From the NCBI GenBank assembly GCA_027005175.1, contig JALTMC010000863.1:1-9708 (forward strand): a DNA stretch of 9,708 nt. Direction: 5' to 3'. Shown piece after piece: positions 1 to 6,165 of this stretch. Position 1 is the first letter of the stretch. The number at the start of each line of letters is the position of its first letter. Source of the DNA: Myxococcales bacterium (GTDB lineage: Bacteria > Myxococcota_C > UBA6777). The notes under the pieces are model-generated. The model saw only the letters and a program-made list of their open reading frames with translations. It ran no database searches and was not told the origin of the DNA. A program made the translations under genes and the position numbers.

Positions 1-1185
1 CCACCCACAGTCACTTACGGTACGGGCAAGAAGGTCAATGGCAAAACCGACTCTACCATCAAGTTGAATATGAAGGATTTTGCGGTCTCTTTCTTTGTCA
101 AAGTGCATGATCGATATGTCCGAATCTTTAAGATGTTTATCGATCTTAAGTTGGGGATGACGATGATCGCAACCCCCAATAACTCGTTAGAGATTGCGAT
201 TGATATTGACACATTAGAGATTCTCAATCCACGCTCGTCTCAGGCTTATTTGGTGGAAACGGTGGATATCAAGCAAGTTCTCAAGGTCATTGTAAACTTG
301 CTGGTGCAAACACTTGGCAACAACAAAATTAGCTTCCCGATTGATATCAACAAGCAGCTTTCGGCAGCACTGGGTGTGCCCTTGGGACTGAAGATCAATG
401 GCATTGTTCGCGAAGGTGCAGGCAACGACTGGCTGGCCCTCAAGATGACTTTGTTCACGGGCTCTAAGCCGCTGTTACCCGAGCCGCAAACGTATGCTCG
501 TGTCCATGCCTCCAATCCTGGTTTGACCAAGAAGGTCAATGGGCGATTAATGCCAACAGGTCATGTCTTCCTGGAAGTTCCTCAGTATCTTGCAGGTCGT
601 GAACTGGAATACCAGTCCTATGTTAACTTTGGTATTTGGTCCAACTTCAAGACCGCTCCGGGTGGATTGTTGAAAGTCGAAAACCCCACATTGATGCTCC
701 TTGGACGCCATACGATCTATCTGCGTGCTCGCATCAAAGGTGAGTACAAAACACTGGAAAGCCAGCCGGCGATCGTAAAGTTGGTCTTTGACCCACTGGC
801 TCCTAAAGTGAAATTACGAGTGGATGGAGACACTCTTAAGATCAAAGCGATGGACCAAGTCTCTTCATCGAAGCAGCTTGTGTATGAGTATCTTTCGGAC
901 GGTGAATGGAAAGCTGTGGATGGTGCAACGTTGAAGTTGAGTCCATCACTCAAGAAGCAACACTCCATCGCGATCCGCGTTCAGGACGTCGCTGGGAATG
1001 CTCGTATTGTACGGTGGTCGCCTTCGAGTAAGTCTGTTCTCTCACAACAAGAGCAAAGCTCTTCCACTTCGGGTACACCTCGTGCCTTTGGTTGTAGTGT
1101 TGGACCCACAGGTGCTGACACCGCTCCATGGTGGATGATGTTGATCCTTCTTCTCCCCTTCATCCGTCGTCGCTATCAACAATAA
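1..1185 (+). CDS. C-terminal part of a surface protein with a MYXO-CTERM-like sorting tail (5' end outside window)
   Basis: The frame is open from base 1 to the TAA at 1183-1185 (394 codons). A TTG at 64 could be read as a start, but nothing supports it, so the gene most likely begins before the window. The N-terminal two thirds match no family I recognise. The region around 784-1020 (from PKVKLRVDGD to IRVQDVAGNARIVRW) looks like a beta-sandwich Ig-like domain of the kind found in secreted proteins. The last 33 residues form a tripartite tail: GCS with the Cys at 1093-1095, a Trp/Leu/Met-rich hydrophobic segment (APWWMMLILLLPF), then RRR and the end. This matches the MYXO-CTERM signal, which in Myxococcota is known to be processed at the Cys by the intramembrane protease myxosortase for surface display. 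Surface location is well supported; the molecular function is unknown. Confidence 0.85.
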   Translation, partial: PPTVTYGTGKKVNGKTDSTIKLNMKDFAVSFFVKVHDRYVRIFKMFIDLKLGMTMIATPNNSLEIAIDIDTLEILNPRSSQAYLVETVDIKQVLKVIVNLLVQTLGNNKISFPIDINKQLSAALGVPLGLKINGIVREGAGNDWLALKMTLFTGSKPLLPEPQTYARVHASNPGLTKKVNGRLMPTGHVFLEVPQYLAGRELEYQSYVNFGIWSNFKTAPGGLLKVENPTLMLLGRHTIYLRARIKGEYKTLESQPAIVKLVFDPLAPKVKLRVDGDTLKIKAMDQVSSSKQLVYEYLSDGEWKAVDGATLKLSPSLKKQHSIAIRVQDVAGNARIVRWSPSSKSVLSQQEQSSSTSGTPRAFGCSVGPTGADTAPWWMMLILLLPFIRRRYQQ

Positions 1186-1241
1186 ATCCATCCTCTGGGT
1201 CCCTCTGAAGCATAAATCCACCCTCTGGGCCCCTCTGAAGT
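1182..1241. repeat. Tandem duplication, 2 x 30 bp
   Basis: Two adjacent 30-bp copies (1182-1211 and 1212-1241) start with ATAAATCCA and end with CCCTCTGAAG. They differ at three positions (27/30 identical). The first copy begins inside the stop codon region of the upstream gene, so the duplication covers the 3' end of that gene and its immediate downstream DNA. No further copy is visible on either side. Confidence 0.85.
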
Positions 1242-1307
1242 GCGGTGTTGCTGCGTTGGGTTTTGCTGTCTCTCCCACGTTTGTTGCTGGTGTTGTTGCC
1301 ATGACTG

Positions 1308-1339
1308 TTGTAGAGACAAGGTGTGTTCGCTCTCTACAA
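1308..1339. other. Inverted repeat TTGTAGAGA / TCTCTACAA
   Basis: A perfect 9-bp stem (1308-1316 with 1331-1339) encloses a 14-nt loop. No T-run follows on either strand, so it is not an obvious intrinsic terminator. It lies about 120 bp upstream of the lipoprotein start and could be a protein-binding dyad or an RNA hairpin. The function is inferred only from the symmetry. Confidence 0.45.
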
Positions 1340-1394
1340 GGGGACGAACGGTGGATGGTCATCATGTCGTTTGCTTGGGTAGTCTGAAGAAACG

Positions 1395-1421
1395 TTGATT
1401 TTTGAGGTCTTTCGTTGTAAT
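1395..1421 (+). promoter_or_regulatory. Possible promoter of the lipoprotein gene
   Basis: TTGATT (1395-1400) and TGTAAT (1416-1421) are separated by 15 nt. The second box matches 5 of 6 consensus bases, but the spacing is short. Transcription starting just after this point would leave about 35 nt before the ATG at 1462. This also argues against the upstream in-frame TTG at 1402 as the start codon. Weak call. Confidence 0.25.
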
Positions 1422-1461
1422 GATGCTTGGAATTGATAGTGACTGTGATGGAGAAAGAAAG

Positions 1462-2478
1462 ATGCGGCAAAAGTCCAATCCTGTGACTCGTGGTTTCTGG
1501 TGGTTGAGTTTGGTGTTGTTGCTGGTATTCAGTGTGGGTAGTGCTGGTTGTTTGCAGACACGTGGAGCTATGTTTTTACAAAAACAGCGTGTTGGTGTCT
1601 ATCTGGACAAGACCAAAGGGGTCCGTCCTCCCGAAGGTGTCGATTTTACAACGTTCCTGATCTGGCGTGCTCGTATGAGTGAAATGCCTGATGGCAACCG
1701 TATTCTCGGTGGGTTTTGCACGGACAAGAAGGTCTTGCCTGTCTTGCAAGCCATTGATACGTTGCGTCCTACTTGCCAGAGACGCCTTTATCGAGAAGCA
1801 TCTTCGGCAAATCAGCAAGGCAAACTGTTTTGGGGATTTTTTAGTACGACGTTAGGTGCTGGAGCTCTTGCGATTGGCATGGGAGCTGGAGCGTTGGCCG
1901 TTACAGACCCTGATGCCCAAAAGGCTTTGGGTGTTGTGGCTGCTGTCTCAGGCTCTGTTGCTCTGTTGGCTGCATTGATCAATGGACTTGGTGGCTTTGA
2001 TGCACGGCAGGAGAAGTATAAGATCCGCACCAAGCGTATCGATAATTTTATGTGGTCCTTGCGCCAACGTGTGATTGTTGAGGTTTGCAATGCTAAAAAT
2101 CTCGGCACAGCCGTACAGCAATCCGTTTTCATTTATAATATGACACAGCGATACTGTACGAGTGAAGAATCCGGTGATGGAACGTACCGCATCCCCACTG
2201 GAGGTGAGAAGCCGAAGTTTGATTCGAAGTCGTTACCCAGTGGAGCACCTGGAAAAACACCACCAAGTGCTAAACCTTCTGCGGCTCCTGCTAATGTCAA
2301 AGAAGCAGCTACGCGAGAAGAGCCCAAAGCCAAACCGGCCTCCCGAAAAGCTCCTTCTGCCAAACCGGCCTCCCGAAAAGCTCCTTCTGCCAAACCAGCC
2401 TCCCGAAAAGCTCCTTCTGCCAAACCGGCCTCCCGAAAAGCTCCTTCTGCCAAACCGGCCTCCGTAAGTAAGCCGTAA
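1462..2478 (+). CDS. Putative lipoprotein with a glycine-rich membrane hairpin and a repetitive KPASRKAPSA tail
   Basis: I chose the ATG at 1462 because GGAG (1450-1453) sits 8 nt upstream. The in-frame TTG at 1402 has no such site and would place about 20 polar residues before the signal peptide. The 338-aa product has a signal sequence (residues 12-29, WWLSLVLLLVFSVGSAG) followed by Cys30, a lipobox-like SAGC, so a lipid anchor is likely. Residues 121-146 and 155-177 are hydrophobic and rich in Gly and Ala (GAGALAIGMGAGALAV and VVAAVSGSVALLAALI), joined by a short TDPDAQKA turn, which looks like a membrane hairpin. Four Cys (86, 105, 209, 232) could form disulfides. From about residue 245 the chain is disordered Pro/Ala/Ser/Lys, ending in 10-residue repeats (290-334). 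This basic tail could contact peptidoglycan or other anionic polymers (inference). I recognise no family. Confidence 0.82.
   Translation: MRQKSNPVTRGFWWLSLVLLLVFSVGSAGCLQTRGAMFLQKQRVGVYLDKTKGVRPPEGVDFTTFLIWRARMSEMPDGNRILGGFCTDKKVLPVLQAIDTLRPTCQRRLYREASSANQQGKLFWGFFSTTLGAGALAIGMGAGALAVTDPDAQKALGVVAAVSGSVALLAALINGLGGFDARQEKYKIRTKRIDNFMWSLRQRVIVEVCNAKNLGTAVQQSVFIYNMTQRYCTSEESGDGTYRIPTGGEKPKFDSKSLPSGAPGKTPPSAKPSAAPANVKEAATREEPKAKPASRKAPSAKPASRKAPSAKPASRKAPSAKPASRKAPSAKPASVSKP
2329..2463 (+). repeat. 30-bp coding tandem repeat, 4.5 copies
   Basis: Units at 2329-2358, 2359-2388, 2389-2418 and 2419-2448, plus a half unit at 2449-2463, each encode AKPASRKAPS. The units are identical except for one silent change in the third (CCA instead of CCG for Pro). 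This near-identity at the DNA level points to recent expansion or ongoing homogenisation. The repeat length is a multiple of 3, so copy-number change would keep the frame and change tail length by 10 residues per unit. Confidence 0.95.
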
Positions 2479-2603
2479 GGCCAACTTCTCACAAAACAAT
2501 CAAGCCTATTCTCCACAGATATAATATAGAGTATTGCCTTCTTCTGTAAACTTGCCCCTTCCTTACTAGGTGTTTTAGAAAAACCTATCAACGCTTCTTT
2601 TTG

Positions 2604-2984
2604 AGATCCACGAATGGCGCGAATGGGACACGAACAACAGAACATGATTTATGTTTTAACATGGAATCTTGTTCTCACTGGCTTCTTTTGTGGTGTGATG
2701 TCGATCTATGCTAATTGTCTGAAGTTACAGATGATCTGTGATAGATATCTTGTTGTGACAATTCGGAATACTGTTCTGGCTGGAAGATATAAGTTGGTTC
2801 GAGTTCTTGTGAAGTGGACACAGAACTCTTGGAGGTTACCCGTTTGTAGGCTCTTGATACTGTAACCTTTCTTGTTCTCCATTCGTGTCTTATCGGTGCC
2901 ATATGCCACATGCTTTCAATATGATGAATATGCCGTCCCCTTCTTGTTCTCCATTCGTGTCTTATTGGTGCTATTCGTGGATCT
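2604..2984. repeat. Inverted-end element built on CCACGAAT / ATTCGTGG motifs
   Basis: AGATCCACGAAT at 2604-2615 is the exact reverse complement of ATTCGTGGATCT at 2973-2984. The similarity continues inward in broken form: GACACGAA at 2627-2634 pairs with TTCGTGTC at 2954-2961. The 381-bp interval encodes nothing recognisable. It could be a small non-autonomous element or a pair of dispersed intergenic repeats in opposite orientation. No target duplication was found. Confidence 0.5.
2869..2971. repeat. 31-bp direct repeat pair
   Basis: The copies at 2869-2899 and 2941-2971 begin TTCTTGTTCTCCATTCGTG and differ at a single position (TATCGG versus TATTGG). They are offset by 72 bp. Both carry the ATTCGTG core that also forms the ends of the surrounding inverted element. 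Confidence 0.9.
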
Positions 2985-3072
2985 TGTCCATTCAACAACA
3001 ACACCTGCTTGTGGAATAGGGTTTGTTTGCTCTGCGGTTCCAATCACAATTAAACGCATAGAGAGGTCCTTG

Positions 3073-4059
3073 TTAAAACCATTTGAAGTAGGCGTAAATC
3101 CCCGCTCCAACCACAGGTAGCAACCACAGCAGCTTTCGTTTCCAAGAGCCTGTTCTACGCAGTTGTTTCATCGCAGCGATGGCATCTTTGGCAGAGGGGA
3201 TACGGTCTCCATCACGTAGAGCGGTCATCTCACGAAAGAGCTTCTCTACATCAGAGGGTACCTGTAACGCACCACCTGAAGGATGAAAGAGGCGGTTTTG
3301 GTCGAGAAAGAGCCGAACTTCGCGAACGTCTCGACCGGTGAGTAATACGAGGATGGTCATGCCAAGGGCGTAAATGTCGGAGGCTGGAACGACACGGCCC
3401 TGGGTTTGCTCATAGGGTGAATAACCCGGAGAGTAGCCCTGAATGGACGGTGTGATGCCTTGTTCTATAAACAAGGATATGTTGGCTTGTGCGCTGAGTC
3501 CGAAGTCAATTAAGAATAGATGCTGGTCGCTGTCGCGGATGATCACATTTTCAGGCTTGATGTCGAGGTGTAGGACGGGTGCTGTTTCTTGGGACTCCTG
3601 GTCTTTTCGTGTGTGAAGATAGTGTAAAATTTCGAGTACTTGTCGCATGATCTGCAGACAACGTTGCAGTGGAATTTTACCACCACTCTCCTCCATGGTT
3701 TCTTTCAGGGTTTTGCCACGGATGTATTCTTGAACCAAAAAGGACTCATCGTCTCGGCGGGCACTGCTTTCAATAATAAAATCCCGATAGGCTGGGATAC
3801 CCTCATGTTTCAAATAACAGAGGCGACGCGCTTCACGTTGGATCAGTTTGTAATCCCCTGTCACAATCTTAACAACACACATATCTCCAAAGTGTGTGTC
3901 TTGGGCCAAAAAAGTTTGACCCATACCACCTTTACCTAACTCTTTCTGTAGCAGGTATCGCTGCTTCAGAACCCGACGACCTTGTCGGGTTGTTACCTGC
4001 TTATTGTTGGAGCGAGGTTCTGATGGATTGCGACGCTTCTTTATTTTTTTGGTGCCCAT
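3073..4059 (-). CDS. Ser/Thr protein kinase with a C-terminal membrane anchor
   Basis: Hanks-type kinase of 328 aa from the ATG at 4059. An in-frame GTG at 4086 would add nine residues but has no ribosome binding site, while the ATG follows a purine run (GAGAGAGAG). Visible motifs: Gly-rich loop GKGGMG (42-47), ATP-binding Lys64 in CVVKI, the likely helix-C Glu76, catalytic loop HLDIKPEN (164-171, Asp166 and Asn171 present), DFG (185-187), SPYEQ in the APE position (214-218), SDIYALG (227-233) and Arg286. The HRD Arg is Leu, so this is a non-RD kinase that may not need activation-loop phosphorylation. A basic N-terminus precedes the domain, and a single membrane segment (309-325, LLWLLPVVGAGIYAYF) follows a basic stretch at the very C-terminus. 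The kinase domain therefore faces the cytoplasm without an extracellular sensor. It lies 68 bp downstream of the FHA activator gene on the same strand, probably co-transcribed. Confidence 0.95.
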   Translation of the reverse strand: MGTKKIKKRRNPSEPRSNNKQVTTRQGRRVLKQRYLLQKELGKGGMGQTFLAQDTHFGDMCVVKIVTGDYKLIQREARRLCYLKHEGIPAYRDFIIESSARRDDESFLVQEYIRGKTLKETMEESGGKIPLQRCLQIMRQVLEILHYLHTRKDQESQETAPVLHLDIKPENVIIRDSDQHLFLIDFGLSAQANISLFIEQGITPSIQGYSPGYSPYEQTQGRVVPASDIYALGMTILVLLTGRDVREVRLFLDQNRLFHPSGGALQVPSDVEKLFREMTALRDGDRIPSAKDAIAAMKQLRRTGSWKRKLLWLLPVVGAGIYAYFKWF

Positions 4060-4127
4060 CTCTCTCTCATTCCATCTCTCCCTCACTGTTTGATTTTCAA
4101 GACATCATTCTACATTCATAGTGTCTT

Positions 4128-5513
4128 TTACGATATCTGATACTTTTTCTTGAGGTCTGATATCCGTTTGCGATCCATTCCTGAAACGCGACTGGCCTGT
4201 GAGACGTTGCCATTGGTGTGTTGGAGGATGCGAGCAATATACTCTTTTTGAAAAGACTCCAGCACTTTGGTTTTTGCTGCATGATAGGCGGGAATCTCAT
4301 CACCAGGAGGCATGAGCATGATTTCTTGGGTGATATGTTGGGGACGACCTTCGATGCCACGGAGGACCTGTGAGGGAAGGTCCTCCACTGTGATTTGGTA
4401 ACGATCAACCGTCATTGCGTGGGCTGCTGCATGACGAATGGTATGCAGCAACTCACGTACATTGCCAGGCCAGTTGTAACTCAGTAAGTCTTTGCGAACA
4501 TCGGAAGCAAGTGTCAGCACCTGCTCTCCATGTTTTTTGCTCAGCTCATCAAGTACAACATCCAACAAACACTCGATGTCGTTGGGTCGTTCTCGAAGAG
4601 GAGGAACGTGTAACTCACTTCCGGCGATGCGATAATACAGGTCTTCTCTGAATCGTCCGTCTTCAACATCCTTACGCAGATTTCGGTTGGTTCCAGCCAA
4701 CAGGGTGAAGCTACTTGATTCTGTTTTTCGGGCACCAATGGGTCGAAACTCGTAGCGACCCATACGTTTGTCGAGGCTGGTGAGAAGCTTGGCTTGTTGT
4801 TGCAGGGGAAGCTCTCCCATTTCATCCAGAAAGAGAATGCCACCATCTGCACGCTTAAACGCTCCAATATGATTGCGGTCCGCTCCGGTAAAGGCACCCT
4901 TTACATGTCCAAAGAGTTCTGATTCTAGGAGGTTCTCCGGGATGGCTGCACAGTTTACTGTTTCAAAAGGTTTTTTCTGTTCTCGACAGTCTGATTCTAA
5001 AATAGCAGCGATAGCACCTTTGCCTGAGCCCGTTTCTCCATGCAGCAAGATGGAGCCGATGCCCAACTGTACAAGTTTGCGGGCACGTACACAAAGCTGT
5101 CTCATCTCTCGGTCACGAAAGTGAAATCCTGCAATCTCGTCTCCCAGCTTCTGGGTCACCTTGTAGGTTCGCTCCAAGGGTGTAAACAGAACAACGCTAT
5201 CACCTACGGTGATCCGAACGGGAGTGGTGATGTGGGCGTCGTAGATGCGGATGTCTCCCAACCAGATGCCATTCGTGCTGCCATGATCACGCAGACGGTA
5301 TCCTGACTCTTCATCATAGATCAATTCACAATGAAAGCCTGAGACAGAGGGATCTTCTAGAACGAGATCGTTCTCCAACTCAGCAGACCGACCTATTTTG
5401 AGTCTGCGTTGCTCAAACTCCTTGGAGACAGCAGGTCCAGGGCTTTCTACCACTTCCAGCTTACAGCCTGGAAGCTTCAAATTCACAGAAACCGTTGATA
5501 AGATTGTTCCCAC
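4128..5513 (-). CDS. FHA-domain sigma-54-dependent transcriptional activator
   Basis: The 461-aa product from the GTG at 5513 has three parts. An FHA domain (about 37-107; GRS 41-43, Ser58/His61, GSTNG 78-82) binds phosphothreonine. An AAA+ sigma-54 activation domain follows, with Walker A GETGSGKG 159-166, GAFTGA 206-211 contacting sigma-54, Walker B GGILFLDE 224-231, REDLYYRI 289-296 and WPGNVREL 348-355. A Fis-type helix-turn-helix lies near 435-457 (NVSQASRVSGMDRKRI). There is no receiver domain, so control should come through the FHA domain rather than a histidine kinase. The canonical FHA SRxH is SGFH here, lacking the Arg. Start choice: the frame is open up to 5771, but GAGGAA (5521-5526, minus strand) lies 7 nt before the GTG and a promoter-like sequence lies inside the longer frame. 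An ATG at 5570 is the main alternative and has no ribosome binding site. The kinase gene follows directly. Confidence 0.95.
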   Translation of the reverse strand: MGTILSTVSVNLKLPGCKLEVVESPGPAVSKEFEQRRLKIGRSAELENDLVLEDPSVSGFHCELIYDEESGYRLRDHGSTNGIWLGDIRIYDAHITTPVRITVGDSVVLFTPLERTYKVTQKLGDEIAGFHFRDREMRQLCVRARKLVQLGIGSILLHGETGSGKGAIAAILESDCREQKKPFETVNCAAIPENLLESELFGHVKGAFTGADRNHIGAFKRADGGILFLDEMGELPLQQQAKLLTSLDKRMGRYEFRPIGARKTESSSFTLLAGTNRNLRKDVEDGRFREDLYYRIAGSELHVPPLRERPNDIECLLDVVLDELSKKHGEQVLTLASDVRKDLLSYNWPGNVRELLHTIRHAAAHAMTVDRYQITVEDLPSQVLRGIEGRPQHITQEIMLMPPGDEIPAYHAAKTKVLESFQKEYIARILQHTNGNVSQASRVSGMDRKRISDLKKKYQIS

Positions 5514-5550
5514 CGTATTCTTCCTCGCTACTTGTACAACACTTTCTTCG

Positions 5551-5578
5551 ATTAACAAGAAACAAGACATATTGTCAA
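5551..5578 (-). promoter_or_regulatory. Likely sigma-70-type promoter of the FHA activator-kinase operon
   Basis: On the minus strand a perfect TTGACA (5578-5573) is followed after 16 nt by GTTAAT (5556-5551, 4 of 6 consensus). The expected transcription start near 5543 leaves about a 30-nt leader containing the GAGGAA site before the GTG at 5513. The position supports the short start for the activator gene. The -10 box is weak, which fits a promoter needing help from a bound factor. Confidence 0.45.
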
Positions 5579-5585
5579 TATGAAG

Positions 5586-5603
5586 TGGGGAATGGATTCC
5601 CCA
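5586..5603. promoter_or_regulatory. 18-bp dyad next to the -35 box, candidate operator
   Basis: TGGGGAATGGATTCCCCA is a perfect 7-bp inverted repeat around a 4-bp centre. Its near edge is 7 bp upstream of the TTGACA box of the activator operon, a usual place for an activator or repressor site. No T-run follows, so a terminator is unlikely. The binding factor is unknown. Confidence 0.45.
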
Positions 5604-5825
5604 TATGCTGCGGCACAAACTCCACAACTGGGGTACTCCAATCACATGAATAACGAAAAGGATAAACCCCATCGCACGGAATAGAAAGGCCTTTTGTTGG
5701 TTTTGGTGATATGGTACATGATTCGCTATAGAGGTGGGCAACGCGGGCAGGGTGAGCCTCTCAACTCCCACCTCATTTCCGTGTTTGACTACAACACCTG
5801 TTGGTTTGGGAGAGTCCTCTGGTTC

Positions 5826-5892
5826 GCTTGATTGTACCCTTCACTTTTACAGTCAAGCTTGCTTGATTGTACCCTTCACTTTTACAGTCAAG
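5826..5892. repeat. Two identical 32-bp hairpin repeats
   Basis: Copies at 5826-5857 and 5861-5892 are identical and 35 bp apart. Each carries arms CTTGATTGTA and TACAGTCAAG (5827-5836 with 5848-5857; 5862-5871 with 5883-5892) that pair over 10 positions around an 11-nt loop, with one G-U wobble as plus-strand RNA. The right arm of copy 1 and the left arm of copy 2 also pair across a 4-nt loop, so two alternative foldings exist. No T-run follows on either strand. They may be tandem binding sites for a dimeric regulator. Confidence 0.9.
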
Positions 5893-5913
5893 TCAGACCA
5901 TTGTAGTTGATTC

Positions 5914-5930
5914 TCCCTATCCAATAGGGA
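5914..5930. other. Short hairpin TCCCTAT / ATAGGGA
   Basis: A perfect 7-bp stem with a 3-nt CCA loop lies 21 bp after the hairpin repeats. No T-run follows on either strand. It could be part of the same regulatory array or chance symmetry. Confidence 0.4.
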
Positions 5931-6165
5931 TTGAGATAGATGACGGGCCTCACAACCCGGAACCCATCTTGGCATCGGTGACAAAACGACCCGTTCGTTG
6001 TGTCCCCTTTCGTCAACATGGGTTTTTCTTTTTGTTTCTTCTGCGCAGCAGTTTTTATCTCAACCGATCATCAGAAAAAACAAGGTTTCTAGGGCCTTCA
6101 ACAGTACTCGAAATCCTGTGAAGTCGTAGGCAGAATCAAGTGAAGCAGGCTAGGAGGGGAGAAAC

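Larger units (their letters stand above)
1186..1461. other. Intergenic region between the surface protein and the lipoprotein gene
   Basis: This 276-bp gap holds most of the 30-bp duplication, a 9-bp inverted repeat at 1308-1339, a weak promoter-like pair near 1395-1421 and the ribosome binding site of the lipoprotein gene. A minus-strand open frame crosses it (1042-1470), but its composition is low-complexity and it overlaps the real upstream gene, so I do not call it. I see no poly-T terminator after the upstream stop codon. Confidence 0.6.
2479..3072. other. 594-bp intergenic region between converging genes
   Basis: No convincing gene is present. Short open frames (for example 2614-2865 on the plus strand) have no ribosome binding site and no recognisable protein. 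The region holds an inverted pair of ATTCGTGG/CCACGAAT motifs about 380 bp apart and a 31-bp direct repeat. An imperfect hairpin lies at 2567-2587 (TAGGT with ACCTA, one internal mismatch), without a T-run. No terminator is clear for either converging gene. Confidence 0.7.
5579..6165. other. 587-bp intergenic region upstream of the activator operon and downstream of the aldolase
   Basis: No gene is supported. The longest open frames here (5867-6121 plus, and the upstream extension of the activator frame to 5771 minus) have no ribosome binding site and no familiar protein. The region contains the 18-bp dyad, two 32-bp hairpin repeats at 5826-5892 and a 7-bp hairpin at 5914-5930. Downstream of the aldolase on the minus strand there is a T-run (A6 at 6075-6080 as written), but only a 4-bp stem precedes it, too weak to call a terminator. 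Confidence 0.65.

Noticed and set aside
1042-1470. Minus-strand 142-codon frame
   Set aside because: Low-complexity product rich in Thr and His, antisense to the end of the surface-protein gene. No start signals.
2497-2525. Promoter with TATAAT at 2520-2525
   Set aside because: The -10 match is perfect but no -35-like box lies at the right distance and there is no gene downstream for it to serve.
2133-2645. Minus-strand 170-codon frame with a repeated GLAEGAFREA sequence
   Set aside because: It is the complement of the lipoprotein repeat, kept open because the 30-bp unit is a multiple of three. The plus-strand frame has the signal peptide and ribosome binding site.
2614-2865. Plus-strand 83-codon frame
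   Set aside because: No ribosome binding site, no recognisable protein, and it overlaps an inverted repeat element. Chance frame.
6075-6100. Intrinsic terminator of the aldolase gene on the minus strand
   Set aside because: A run of six T is present but the preceding stem (AAGG with CCTT) is only 4 bp, too weak to support the call.
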